Positions 39,596 through 53,326 of a stretch of DNA of 64,000 nucleotides are shown one piece after another. Source of the stretch: Cucumis sativus (Eukaryota > Streptophyta > Magnoliopsida > Cucurbitales > Cucurbitaceae); NCBI RefSeq assembly GCF_000004075.3, contig NC_026657.2, forward strand, positions 31,838,408 through 31,902,407, read 5' to 3'. The notes beneath the pieces are model-generated. The model searched no databases and had not been told where the DNA came from. It saw nothing but the letters and a program-made list of their open reading frames with translations. The translations under genes were made by a program, and so were the position numbers. Within the stretch, counting starts at the first letter, position 1. The number at the start of each line of letters is the position of its first letter.

Positions 39596-42014
39596 TACAA
39601 ATTTATCAAGAAAACGAAAAAAAGGAAAAAGAAAACCCCCAAATTTAACCCGAAACTTAGCGGCCTCAGGTTAGAAGAAACCCCAATGCCACCATAAAAT
39701 TCAAATAGCCTCAAAGCACGAGAGATCAACTCTGTCCCAGATGAACAAGCCCAGAAAGACCAATCCACCCTTTTCCAACAGCAAATCCCTCACAACACAT
39801 CCTTTAATTCATCAAAGGCTAAAAAGCACTGCCAGAGAAGAATCCGTAGAGAAAACCCCAATTCTCTCAAACCAAATAAACCCAGTCGAAAAACAATAAA
39901 CCCTCGATTGATTTCGCTATACGGTCAGTGACAAAAATTCACGAAATTTCATCAAGCTTAGCCTTAACCCCATCAATCCCAGTTCATCAAACGATAAAAG
40001 AAAACCAGTTTTTTCCTTTTTTCTTTTAATATATATATATAGATATATATATATATATATATATAATCCCAATTCTAAACTGGGAAAGACAATTAGGGTT
40101 TATGGCAACAGCACCCAAACAACAAAATTCTCAAACCGATTCTGAAAAAGAATTAAGAAAACTGAACACCTGACTCAAGACGACTGCTCTTGATTCCATA
40201 TCATTCAAATAAACCCCAAATTGTGTACCACTCAAAGCCAGGTGCGTTGAAGCAGATTCAGCATCGATCAGCGATCTGGTCCACAAAGAAGCAAAGAAAA
40301 TTATAAAAAAGAAGTGAGAGAGAGAAAAAGAAAATGGAGATTATATTGGAAATAGAAATAGAAAGGAACAAAAATCATACGACGATGATGAAACGATGGA
40401 TGGGATGAATTGAAAAATGAGGATTAAAGGGATCGAGCGGCTGAGATACGAAGAAGAAGATGTATGTGGCGGCGTCGGATTGGCAGCACTAACTTAAATT
40501 TCTTCCTCCTCTTCTTCTTCTTTCTTGTTGTTGAGTGAACAGTGAATTGAGTGATGAATGGTACAAACTACAACGAAAGAGATTTAAAAACACTTCTTTC
40601 TTTTGGCAATTCTTTTTACGTATCTTTCAGGATTGGATTTTTAGCAAAACTAACCTTATGTTTCTAAATTTATGCTAACATCTTCATCACACCTTCTTTC
40701 TTTCTTTCTTTCTTTCTTTTCATTCTTCCAACCCTAAATTATTATTATTTTCTTAATTCTGGATTTGTTTTCATTTTGTTCCATAAATATTCTATATTAG
40801 TTTCTGAACTATCATACACCTCTCTTAGCACAAATATATACTTTTACTAATTAGAATTTACCATTTTTTACATATGATATTGTTTTTTTTTTTAAAAAAA
40901 AATTCCAAATTCCACACCACCCAAGTCAGCAGCATGTTCGTAAAAAAAAAAAAAAGGAATAATGACTATAAACTAAAATACTAAATTCATTAAGAGGTTT
41001 TTTTCCCCCTAGAAAAATAGTTATTAACAAACGAAAAGAAGAACATTAAAATTGAATATGGGCTTTGAGTGATCCATTGTCGTAGCACATCTATATGGGC
41101 CAGGCTGGGCTTTGAGTGATCCATAGGTCGCACCACATTTATTTTAGGTAATTATACCTAATACTAATTTTTATAAATATAACAAAGTTTATGGATAATA
41201 TTTATAAGATTATCAATAATGATGGACTGTTATTAGTAAAAATGAAGTTTACCAAAGGAAAGGAGAGGGAGTGAGTGAATAAGAGATAAAGGAGTGGATG
41301 GAGGATTGTGAGTTTAGAAAAGAAAAGAAAGGAATGAAGGAGTGGTGTTTTATCCAGCAGTCAAAAACTGAGAGAGAAGAACACACAACAAAATCACTGA
41401 CAACACAAACAATCTGATTCTGACCCATAAAAGTTATTCAACCAATTACTCCAATTCTAAAATTTAACTAAATTCTCTGTTTCTTCCAATTTTGATTTTT
41501 TTTTTCTTTTCTAAAATTAATTCCTACTCCTTTAGCTATGTTTTAAACCCCATTCCAACTATTTTTTCATCATTTCACTCATATTTATTTTCATTAGATG
41601 GAGATTTATATATTTTTCATCCACCTCAAGAATTCGAACTTTTGCTTATAATTGTGGAGTGAGGGAGAAAATAGAGAAAAAAAGAAAAGGAAAAGAGATG
41701 AGTGGGTCCCCATCAAATGGGAGCGTAGGCCTCGTCTTAATTAAATAAATATAAAAAGAAAAGGAAACGATAAAACTACCCACTTGCATCACCCTCTCCT
41801 CTCCCTCCGTACTCTCCACTCTGCTCCTCCGATTCCCCATTCCCCCTTTACCTGCTACCTTCTCTTCCGGTTTCCCCCCCCGGTGCAACTCACAATTAAA
41901 ACCATACACACACACACACACACTCCCTCACAAAAATCCCATTCCCCAAATTCTCCCCCAAGATAAGACCATCCCCCTCTAGTTACTTCTTCCTTTCCGA
42001 TCACTTCCCCCGAT
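39596..42014. other. Divergent intergenic region between RING and WRC genes
   Basis: This region holds the 5' UTR and promoter of the RING gene (a 5' UTR intron is possible, ending unresolved), a TA-rich microsatellite at 40028-40065, AT-rich spacer, and a C/T-rich segment from about 41780 that is probably the WRC gene leader. No further gene was recognised. Confidence 0.6.
40028..40065. repeat. Interrupted (AT)n microsatellite
   Basis: TA/AT run broken by one GA step, in the upstream region of the RING gene. Confidence 0.9.
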
Positions 42015-43752
42015 ATGCGAATCAGAAAACGCCAGCTCCCATTACCCACCTTCTCTTCTCTCTCAGATCCCCCGGTGCAACTCCCTCTCCCCTCCTCCGA
42101 TCCTCCCATTAATCCCTTGGTTAGTATATTCATTTCCATCTACCTCCGATTTCTCTCTTCTCTTTTTCTTTTTCTTCAATTGCACCCCACGATTTCTTTA
42201 CACTACTAACACACCGCCCACCCTCTTCTCAATTTTTTTTACATCTATCACTCATCATTCATTCATGGGGGTTATTCTCCCATTTTTCTCTACTGTAGGA
42301 CAATAATCAGAAGCAGAAGCTGCTCCAACAATATGATTCCAGGTACCCATTAACTCAAATCTCCCCCCCCTCCCTATTTCTTTCTTCCTCCAACAATTAG
42401 TAAAAAAGTTTTCTTTTTTCTTTTTTCTTTTTTATTGGTATCCAATCAGAATAGAGGGGAAAAGAAAGGGGGGCAAGTGGAAATACTGTTGGGATATTTT
42501 TTTTTATATACATATATTTCATTAGTCTATTGTGCGCTCATGGGCTCTGCATGTTCTTCTTCACTATAAATGGTCCACACCCTCCCCTTTCCTCTGATCA
42601 CTTACCAGTAATTAATTGTACACTTTACATATTCTTTTTGTTTTCCTTACGATTAATTGTTTTTTTTTTTTTTTTTTTTTGCATTACATGAGTACCTCAG
42701 CTATGGGTTGTGATCACTTTTTCTTTTCTCTTTGGTTTTTAGGGAAACTATTTTGATTGGTGCAGAAACAATTAATAATGCCCTTCTTCCACATTCTTCC
42801 TCTTCTTCCTCTCAAGGTTAATACCTTTCTTGTCCCTTTTAATTTAACTTACTCTTTCGCTATTTGGCTACCTACTGCACTGCACCCATTTTTCATTTTT
42901 CATTTATATTATATTCTCATTTATTCAATTATACTTTTTCTGTTGTGAGATTTTGTATGTTTAATTCATATGGAAGGTCTTGTTTTGGGCTCTTTTTCTT
43001 TTTGAACTTTGTGATTGATGGTGGGAATTATATTCTTGTTTAATTTGTTTATATATATATGTGTGTGTGTTCTTGTATTAGTTGTGCTTATGTTTGATGT
43101 AGTAGGTGGTGGGAGATGGTGCGAGAAGGAGAAGGCGTTTCCATTAAAGAAGAGAAGAGGGAGCTTTGAGAGGTCAAGTGACGAGGATAATGACGATCAC
43201 AGCAAAGATAGTGATCATCAAGTTGCCACCAAGCTGCAGGATGAGAAGAAGATGATGAAGACGAAGATGAACAAGAAATGTACATTGTCACAGAAGCAAT
43301 CTAAAGTGGGTCTAGACGCTGTTGTCGGGAAAAAGAGGTCAAGAGGTGGTGCGTTAATGGAGGGATCTCGGTGTAGTCGTGTCAATGGACGAGGATGGCG
43401 ATGCTGCCAACAAACTCTTGTTGGTTATTCTCTCTGTGAACATCACTTGGGTAAAGGTCGTCTTCGTAGCATGAACAACGTTCGCAACCGCTCGTTGGTT
43501 GCTGCTACACCCAAGAACATCGTCGTTGTTGAGAAAGACGAGAAGAAGCCATCTCCATCTCCACCTCCATCTCCATTCCCATCATCACCACCACCTCCTT
43601 CATCATTCTCGTTGACTAGTAAGAAGAGAATGAAACTGGGTGTGGTGAAAGCAAGGTCAATGAGTAGCTTGCTCGGCCAACCCGAAGCCATGGCCGTGGC
43701 AACACCGCTGTCTCCGCCATCCACGTTGCATGATGACAACATTGACAAGTAA
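42015..43752 (+). CDS. WRC-domain nuclear protein, four exons
   Basis: Assembled as exons 42015-42119, 42299-42342 (44 bp), 42743-42816 and 43106-43752, giving 289 aa. GT-AG borders and phases agree throughout. The N-terminus MRIRKRQLPLPTFSSLSDPP is of the kind seen in plant WRC proteins. Exon 4 opens with the conserved-looking GGGRWCEKEKAFPLKKRR. The WRC domain RCSRVNGRGWRCCQQ...YSLCEHH has the C3H zinc pattern C164-x9-C174-x10-C185-x2-H188, followed by a basic HLGKGRLRS patch. WRC domains, also found in growth-regulating factors, act in DNA binding and nuclear targeting. There is no QLQ domain, so this is not a true GRF. The C-terminus is Pro/Ser-rich. The first three short exons would be missed by a single-ORF search. 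The specific function is unknown. Confidence 0.85.
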
Positions 43753-46700
43753 ACTACTACATCTGTTACATAGATAACAGCTTCCTGATCTTTCCCTAAA
43801 TTTTCAGTTTCTGTTCTTTCGATGGTATTTGGAAAAGTTTCTATTTAGATTGTTTTTTTTGTAAAGAGTGTTAATAGGAAAAGTTGATATTATATATCAT
43901 AATTGTATTGTTTTATGTATTTGGACAATTGAACATATATATTATATATATTAATGTGTATACTACGTTTGTTTATATAGCAAATACTATGTGTGTGGAT
44001 GAAGAAAATCAATTAAATTAAGCAATATTAGAAAGAGCAAAACATCCCATTTTTCTTTTTCGTTTAGAAGAATTTTCATATATATGATTAGATACGATAT
44101 TATACACATGAATTAATAATGTTGATATGATATGATATGATATGTTTGTTAATAGGAAGATTAAGATGGTTAATGGAAAATTTTGTTTGTTTGTTGAGAG
44201 TTGAGAGGAATAATAATGGGATTCCGTTTTGGAGAGGAAATTGATAATTCCCAAATTTCCAAAAAAGAAAAAAAAGAATAGAGGGGTTAGTTTTAATTAA
44301 TACGTCTTTCGTTTTTCCTAAATGCAAAAACCTAATCCTTGCGTGTGCTACAATGCAATATTGGAAGTGGATGTGATGAAAAGAAGAATACGTCTCAAAA
44401 TTAGAAACAAAAATTAGTAAAACTGAAAAGATAGTTTGTATTTTTTAATTGTTTTCTTTTTATGATATTCACCTTTTTATGCGATTTTTTAAATAATATA
44501 TATACACTATAACTTATATAATTCAACATGTTAAAAATATAAAGTTAACTTTTCTTTTTTATACAACGAATTATTTGTCCATAATATATCAAGTAAATGA
44601 AGAAGATATTCAGTCTCTCTTATATAATTAAATGAAAACAATTTGGTAGTATATTGACTTAATTTATTGTTTTTTTTTAAAAAAATATTTTTCAAATTTT
44701 TATCATTTACAATCGTTTTATGGTTAAAAATGAGGATGAGAGAGTAGGTGGAAAAGTCCAAGAATCAAAATAGGGGCTTCAATCATTATCCAAATTGAAT
44801 GATGGGAATTGTTTTACACAATACCTTTTTTTCAAGGAAAAGAAAAAAAAATTAGATATTTTGTTAGAATGAAAGAAGGTTGATGAGAAATATTATATTA
44901 GAAGCTTTAATTATTATTATTATTATTATTATTTAGTTAAACTTAATGAAAATGGTCATAAATCCATGTCGGGGGGTAGTAGGGCTTTGAATTTGCCCTA
45001 TAAACTTCATATCTTTCGAATACCTAATTAACCATACCATATTAGTTTAATATCATGTTTTTAATTAAGACATTAGGTTTCAGATTCTTCCTTTTTAATT
45101 TGCACATGCTTATGAAATTTATTTTCATTGAAAAATGACCAAATTGTGGGTCATTTGAAATTAAATTCACATTCATATGGGAGTAGGTTAATATATTGGA
45201 AATTATTCCTAAAAATTCAAACTTCAATGCAAAATCATTATATTCTATTTACACACCTACCAGGGGCAATGTATTAATTATAATATAGTCGACTATTTAA
45301 TAAAATATGATTTGATGTTCAAGATGGATGAAGGTGAAAAAGTGATTACATAACACAGTACATAAAATGAAATGACATGTTGAACAACAAATAATAGAAT
45401 TGTGAGGTTAAAGAAGGTTGACCCGAGTTCATGTTGTGCTTGGCTCAAGATGTGACCAAGGTGAAGCCAATAGAAAGATGTCTCTCTTGCATGCCGTATT
45501 CCGATAATTCTAGTTTAGTTCAAAAACAATATTCCTAGACAGTTCTACTTCTATGAATACAATGCATTATAGTATTATAAAAGATAGTTGCATACTCCAT
45601 TCTCAAATTCTTAACTTGCCACCCTTATTTACTTTCTAACTTAAAAGTATCAAAGCTTGTATGAAAACCTTCTAAAAGCATGTCACGCTCTTCTTCTTTG
45701 ATATCAACCTGTGGCTTGTTGTTGCAACCCTCTTTTCCCTTTTTCCCCCTCCTACTCCATTACTTTATTTACTTCACAAGTGAAAAAAGAAAGGGTAAAA
45801 ATGTTCGTAAAAAGTTATAATTAATTTAGATCCGGCCCTACGAATTGAATTGGTCCAAAATTTAAATGTACGTATAATACGTATATTCTCTCCCCATATT
45901 AAACTTTATATTATATATATGTATACACTTTATATTCCATTAAGAAAAAGGGATAAACAAAAATGAGAAAAGGAAAAGGGGGTTTTGTTTTAGAGAGAAT
46001 AAAGAAGGAAGAAACAACAAGTGGTGGTGGGAATGCGAGTCTTGTAAACGACACTCTAAAATGTCACACTCTCTCGTGGTAGGACCCTCCGATTAAACCC
46101 CCACCCCCTCCTCATTAACAACCCTAATTAATTATCTATAACACTACATATAATTCAACTTACATTACGTTAATTTTCCTCTCATTTTATTATAACTTTC
46201 TATATATTCTTGTGTATTGTTATAAATCAATCAATAATTATATATATAAAAAAATCATTTTTACTTAATTTAATTAATTAACTTATAACTCTCAACCTAA
46301 CCTAAGTGAGAAGTGTGGAGTAAAAGCCAAGAAAATTATTTGTCCTATATATATATATATATTGTTTAACACTGTTCCTCCAGGAATCACTTTTTTTTTC
46401 CTCCCTAACTCCACCTAATTTAACCCTTAATTCCTACTCTAAATTTGCCATTAATTAAGATTATTATATTTTCTAAAAACGAAGTATGAGATGTTATTTT
46501 TATGAGATACAAATACTGTAGGCTCTCAACATTTTTTACATATATAATGATGATTTGTTGGAGTGTGATAGAGACAACTTACCTTCAACTATATTCTTTT
46601 AGTTGTTACTTAACTTTTTCAAAAAATAATCTCAAAATAACTTGAATCATCTAATATTTGATGCTAGTATGCATTGAGTTTGTTGCTCGATCAACCACGT

Positions 46701-48821
46701 CAAATTAGATTTCTAGGGGATGTGTGCTTGTGGAGGTTCAGGGAAAACATATAACACTTTGAACGATAAGGTTAGAAATAAAATGGTATTTGATATATGT
46801 GTTTTGAAAATTCTCTCTAGTAAAAGAATTTTTTTTTTATTTGTGAAAATAATTAATACATGATTAGTGAACTCTTTATAGTTTTACCGTTTCATGTTTT
46901 CTTTATTTGCCGATTTCGTAACAATTTATATATATATAAATAAATAAAAGATGAACAAATTTTTTTCTCCATAGAAACATTTTTTTAAGAAAAGATTAAA
47001 TTTAAGAAATAAAACTAATCATCTAATAAAAAAATAAATTGGAGACTATTATTAATATTTGTAAATATTTTGAAAAGTTTTTTTGGTTTAAAACTAATTA
47101 ATTTTTTTTCACAAGGGAAGGTGAGGAGGTTTAAAATCCAAATGTTAATTATAAATTGGTTTAGTGAAATTGAAAGGGTCCAAATGTGAGCTCTCCTCCA
47201 CTAATTTTGACCCAACTTTTCCATTTATTCAATTTCATCAATGACTTTAATATTCCCAATGTGTGTATTATTTTTTTATATGGTTTACTTTTAACACTTT
47301 TGTCATTCCATCATCAACATTTTATTTAATTTAGTATATCCATTTTTCAACCCTATGCTTTTTCATTTTTCTACTATATATTTATATGATCTAGGAGACT
47401 TGGTAAGACATTCAATTTTAACTCCTACAAAAAATCTATTTTGGAGTTCACGAAATTAAATCTTACAAATATTTTATATTTCAATTTGGTCTGACGTTTA
47501 AAATTATTTTCGTTTTTTAATTTTTATAGATATATCAATATTTTTATATTTTTATGAGTTTGATATCGATAGAAGATGTGAATTGATATTTTTATTGTAT
47601 TTTTTTAAAAAAATATTGAATCACAAAAAATAAACATAAAAATGATACTCATATAAATATAACCCTAATCAACAAGCATGTTTACTTATTCGAAAATAAT
47701 AAATTAAATTTATTTTTTAACTTTTTAAAATACCTTTTTAGAAATATCCATCAAAATATATAGAATTTTTTTTTGTAAAATCAAGACCTTGATATATTCA
47801 TCAACATTGTTATTTTAAACCTTGGTTAAAACATAAAAGTCTACAAAATTTCACAAAGTTACAAAATAAAATTTTCTCTTTAAAACATACTGAAATAGTA
47901 ATTAACCTAACAAAAAAAATGTCACACTATTAAATTTATCACTCAGTTAATAGTGATCCATTGCATTTTTTATTTAACAATTGACTGTAAATTAATTACA
48001 AAAATGATTATAGAAATTAGTTGTATTTGTAATATATCATTATGTGTTAATAGTCAAATAAATTTAAGACTTAAGACTATGATTTTAACTTAAATTTTAA
48101 GTTTTTTTTTATTATTTTGGTAATGATTAGAAAGTTGGTGTAACTTTTGAATAAATAAGAGTATTTTTTGATTTTTTTAATCTTACAAGGGTATTTATGA
48201 AACTTTTTCAATAGTTTCGAGATATTTTTGAAACAAAACTTTAATTGTTTCTATCCAAAACTTATAACGGCAAGAGTATTATTGAATCCGTTTGTAGAAG
48301 TGCTTTAAAAAACATTTTTCAAAATTTTGGAAGTTTGAAAGTATTTCTTACACAAACTACAAACCAATATATATAAAATTTTGGGTTATTTAACCTAAAT
48401 TTAATATAAAATATTAATAATTGAAATAATATATTTCTTTACAAGTTATAGTTAGTTGATTGAATTTTGTTTACAAACTAAAAGTGTATGGTGAACTCAA
48501 AATGAATATTCATATCATCACGAACTTAGTTTAGTTGATTAAGATATATATATATATCCTTCGTCTACACGTTTCATCAGTATTTACTTTACTTTGATAG
48601 TCTAAACTTAAAAATAAAATTGTAAAGAAGTTAATCAAGCAATTTCCAAGAACCTTCCTGTAAGTTATTAAACCCCCTCTACAAGAAATATATACATATA
48701 AATATATATAGACATGTTCAATCCCTTCATCACTTGCATTTTGGACCCAGTCCATATTTCAATAACTCACAATATTAACTCCAAATTCAAACACAAAGAA
48801 GCAACACCAAAACAGAAAAAA
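43753..48821. other. Intergenic, 5 kb, no gene recognised
   Basis: AT-rich DNA with a TTA run at about 44910-44933 and many poly-A/T tracts. The left edge is the presumed WRC 3' UTR and the right edge the DC1 gene promoter. No family match was seen in any open frame. Confidence 0.55.
48703..48710 (+). promoter_or_regulatory. TATA box of the DC1 gene
   Basis: TATATATA lies about 112 bp upstream of the chosen start. It predicts transcription from about 48735, downstream of the in-frame ATG at 48714, which argues against that earlier start. Confidence 0.45.
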
Positions 48822-49583
48822 ATGGATGAATACAAACATTTCAGCCATCTCCATGACTTGAAACTTTACCAAATCCAAGAAGATCAAACCAACCAACAAT
48901 TCCGCTGCTCCGGTTGCTATTCACTTTGCCATGGCCTCGTTTACGGTTGTCAGAGCTGCGAGTTCTTCCTACATGAGGCTTGCGCCACCGCACCCCGCTC
49001 ACTCCAACACCCATCCCACCCTTCTCACCACCTCACTCTCCTCCCTTCTCCGACTTACCCCGATGGCTCCTTCCTCTGCAACGCCTGCGGTGCCACTGGC
49101 TCCTCCTTTTGCTTCTCCTGCATCCCCTGCGACATAGACCTTCATGTCGATTGTGGCCTCTTACCCCAACAACTCGACCTCGAATCTCATCGTCATACTC
49201 TCTCTTTACTCTTTTCTCCTCCCTCTAGTATATGTAACTTGTGTCGCCGCGCAATCGACTCTAGATATTGGAGTTACAGTTGCTCCACTTGTAACTTTGA
49301 CATACATACTTACTGCGCCACGACCCCGACTGCACCCCCGGTTGGAGGCATGCGAAATGATCGACACCTGCAGTTTCCAGCAGTTGACCAGGAGGATTAC
49401 GACAGTGTTTCTCCTGTAGACCGGTATGGTGGAGCGACAACGGTGAATCCGCGAGATGGGGTGGTGGTGGATCCATTTCTGCAGGCACAGGCAGAGCTAC
49501 ACGAGCTTCAAATGCAAATGCAGATTGTGAATGAGATGGCCAAGATGATGGCGTCTGTTAACTTGAGCTCTCTTGCACCATGA
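48822..49583 (+). CDS. DC1 (cysteine/histidine-rich C1) domain protein
   Basis: Single exon, 253 aa. DC1 domains are plant zinc-binding modules related to the C1 diacylglycerol-binding fold. Many members respond to stress or hormones, but biochemical roles are mostly unknown. Three Cys/His modules are visible: about 6-56 (HFSHLHDLKLYQI, then FRCSGCYSLCHGLVYGC and FFLHEACA), about 66-115 (FLCNACGATG...CIPCDIDLHVDC) and about 122-170 (HRHTLSLLF...CNLCRRAIDSRYWSYSC...FDIHTYCA). The C-terminus is a Gln/Met/Leu-rich amphipathic segment (AQAELHELQMQMQIVNEMAK), a possible coiled coil. The start is set at MDEYKHFSHLHDL. An upstream in-frame Met at 48714 adds 36 residues without family support and precedes the predicted transcription start. 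Confidence 0.92.
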   Translation: MDEYKHFSHLHDLKLYQIQEDQTNQQFRCSGCYSLCHGLVYGCQSCEFFLHEACATAPRSLQHPSHPSHHLTLLPSPTYPDGSFLCNACGATGSSFCFSCIPCDIDLHVDCGLLPQQLDLESHRHTLSLLFSPPSSICNLCRRAIDSRYWSYSCSTCNFDIHTYCATTPTAPPVGGMRNDRHLQFPAVDQEDYDSVSPVDRYGGATTVNPRDGVVVDPFLQAQAELHELQMQMQIVNEMAKMMASVNLSSLAP

Positions 49584-49631
49584 ATAATATACACAAACAC
49601 ATGATTTTTATATATGTATTGATCATTTGAG

Positions 49632-49664
<33 letters not shown>

Positions 49665-52600
49665 GCGTTATTGGATTTTAATTAATAAGCTGAAATATTA
49701 ATCACTATTTTTAAGTTGTGGGTATGTTTGGATTAAGAGAAAATTTCAAATTTGAACTCCATAAAACTTCGTTAGATCTTATTGAAAACTGTATAATTTT
49801 GTGATTGCATAAAGTTGGTTTGTTTATGGATATGCAAATTTTGTTCATAGAGTTTGAACATAAGTTTATTCCAAGACGTCATTAACTTTTTGTTTACATG
49901 AAAATAAATTTATATATTTTACTTCTATCAAAATTTAGGAATATGTAATGAATAAATGAAAAATATCAGTAGGGTTTTACAGATAAACTAGAAACCTTGA
50001 AACTAAAAGAAGATAGTTTTGATTGAAAATGGTGTAGCATAGCATTTGGTTGGTCTACTTTATGGTATATTTTTAGAGGATTATCAGATATTGAATTATT
50101 TAGAGTCACTTAGGAGGCTAATTAAATTAATTAAGCTTAAAGAGAGACTAAAATCAAATATATATATTATCGTAATTATCTAACCCCACTTGTTAACATG
50201 TTATTAACTATATAAAGCCCAAAACATAATGTCTTTCTCAATTGGGCTGTTTGTTTCTCTTCATAATAATTTCGTCTCATTTGTATAATACTCTCTTAAA
50301 ATCTTTTCATTTACAACCTTTTTTTGGCAAATCTTTCTTGCCTTTTGTTGTCTTCCATTTTACAAAAAATATATTACAATTTTTAATTAATTACTATTCA
50401 ACTATTATTATTGTTGTTATATTATTATTATTGCTGCTGCTGTGGTTAATTACTATTTAACATGCATTATACTAAAAGCCACCAATTAACCAAATGTTTA
50501 TATTTCTAACCATAATGAAAACATAAAATAGATTTGAAACTAGAACTTCCTTCTAGAAAAGATGATCTCAACTAGGGGATGAATGTTCTTTTATTTGATC
50601 ATTTTGACTTGATCTCCAAACTTGCTTCATACACGTGTAATCAATTGAAGAAATAGCTCGATTAAAATCTTGACTTCCACATTTGATAAACTAAAAAAAT
50701 GTAAAAATTCTTTGATTAAGAGATTAGATGTTTGAATTTTTCACTTAAAACTAAACAATCAAACTAAACCAACGAACCTCTCTTTTTATTTATTTAAATA
50801 GTGGTGTGATGAATTTCTTTTATACAAAATTATATATATTAAAGTTGATTTGATCTTCCATTATTAAAAAATAATGAAGGATATGATATGATATGATGTT
50901 GAAACGTTTGTAAATTAAAATTGATATCTTGGGAATTACACAAAAACATGTAGTTTAGTGGTTGAAATGTTCAATTAGCACATCCAAATTGGTGTTTAAT
51001 TATCATGGTCAATTATGATGATGTGGTAACAAATTAGATTCAAAATATAATATAAAGTCCTACTCATACTGCTTCATGTAAGATAAACCCTAATGAATGA
51101 ACTTGACAATTTTTGAAGAAGGATATATTTTTTAGAAAAAAGAAATCAAATATGACCCAACACCTTGTGGAATAAAATTTTGTTGTGCTTCCTTTTCTCT
51201 CAACTTGGAATAAAATAGTTGTAAGAAATTGATTGAAAAATGCACATTTGGACATTTATACATCCATCCACGTTAAACAAATCCATGCCTTTGAATGAAA
51301 ACAAAATTGAGTAAAATTTCATATTTAAAATTTTTAGTTGCATTTGATTAGTTATGTTTTCAAACTAATATCCAATTTCATTGAAGACACACAAAAGTTC
51401 TTAATTAATTTTGAAATACAACTCTACTATACTTTTATGGAATATATATAGAGATTAATTTCAAATATGTGGTAATTTGTTGTTTTAATTAATTGAAATT
51501 TTTTATGTGAATTAAAATCCAATTCGGGTTGTTTATCTTTATGGAATCAAATTCATTAGGTGTTTCTATTACTTCAACTATGTTGATTTCTATGAAATTT
51601 CCTATTTTGTTCATTTTTGTATAATTAATTGGAATTTTTCTACATGAAACAAAAAAATTCCCTATCACAATAACATTTATTTAGGATAAGGATGTTTTAT
51701 TATTCCTATCCTTATAATTTCTAATTAGGATAAGTTACTCCTAGTCCTTAGACTATAGAGGTAGATATGAAAATTATATACCAAACTTTTTTCTTTTTGG
51801 TTATTGAAAATACTGTAATTTTATATGTTGGAAGCACCGAATGCCCCAATTAATTTTTGCCTAAATTGAGTTGAATTGTAAAAGAAAAGTTGTGCCAATT
51901 TGAGAGGTTAATGTTAATTATATCCAATAATTACAATTCAATAGTATATCTTAATGCATTGCCAACATTACACACAAAATTCTTGGCGTCTATTAAAATT
52001 TTAATTAAAAATATACATCATGTCAATTTCTTGAGATAAGCATGGATATGATATATATAATGTAAAACTCCAATATATAATTGTCAAAGGAAAAGACTTT
52101 AATATAAAAACCATATGTTTCCAAAAAGACCAAGCTTGGCTGCAGATTATTACATATTTATTAATGAATTTCTACAAATAATTTTCCACATATATTCATT
52201 GTCTTTGAAGAAATGCCCTAAAGAAAGACTTTCCTAAGACCTTAGAAACAGCAATAATGGGTAGAAAATATATAATTAGAGAAAATAATAGATTTGATAA
52301 CATCAATGAGTTTATATTTAAAGGCAAATTAAGATGACAGCCACTAAAGATTGATTGATTTATAATTTAAATCATTTTAGATTTGTTAATTTCTAACTTT
52401 GTTTAAACATGTCATGTGTAGATTATGATTTTCAAATTTATTTGTAAATAATTAATTATATTGGCCGGACAAAGTAATTTGTGTCAATTTCATTTTATAC
52501 ATATATTCATACACTTTGGTATTTTTTATTTCTTTTGAAAATTAAGCATGTAAACGTCTTTTTTTTCTTTTTCATCTCTAAATTTATTATATTGTTATTC

Positions 52601-53326
52601 GTTTTTACTCATTTTAGTTAAAAAAAATACTTAGGAAAAAATTGAATACTAAGCTCCATTTTTGGTTTTAGATTATTTTTAAACAAAAATTAAGTTAACT
52701 TAATTTTCAAAATTAAGCAAAAAAAAAGAAATGGTTAACCAACAAAAGCTATAAACTTAATTTTGTTTTCTTTCTTAATTATACTTTTGAATTGTTTGTT
52801 TTCAAAACTTTTACTTAATTCTCTTAAAATACTCTCAAAGGTAATAATAAAACAAATCTGGGAAGAAATAAAGTAATTTTTATTCACTGAAAAGTAACTA
52901 AACATTCCAAATAGGAACATAAATTAAAAGAATGTTAAAACCAACGGTAGAAGTAGAAGTAACACAATCCAAGCAAAGCATAACCAAATTGAACAAAAAC
53001 TGTGTTTAACAAGAAGAACACTCAAAGCTAAGCCACAAACACCCAAGAGATCAACCATTTTACTTGTTTAAAAAAATTCTACTTTTACATTTGTAAACTT
53101 GTTAAAATTTACATAGGTACGTAGGTACATACATCAATGACATCAGGATGGAATTTTGTGTGAAGTTTTTTCCACAATTTGGAATAGACAATGAAAATAT
53201 TATCAAATCTCCTCAAACATCACCACTCAAATTCTTCCCTTTCTTTGACTTTTCAATTAAAAACCCAATGGATTCTCCCTGAAAACCCCTCTAATTGTTT
53301 CAAACTCACACTAAAAACCAAGACCC
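49584..53326. other. Intergenic, 3.7 kb, no gene recognised
   Basis: AT-rich spacer with a TA microsatellite at about 49633-49656 and otherwise unremarkable sequence. The right edge is the promoter of the first lectin receptor kinase. Confidence 0.6.

Noticed and set aside
48714-48821. Longer N-terminus of the DC1 protein from an upstream in-frame ATG
   Set aside because: Precedes the TATA-predicted transcript start and adds residues lacking family similarity.
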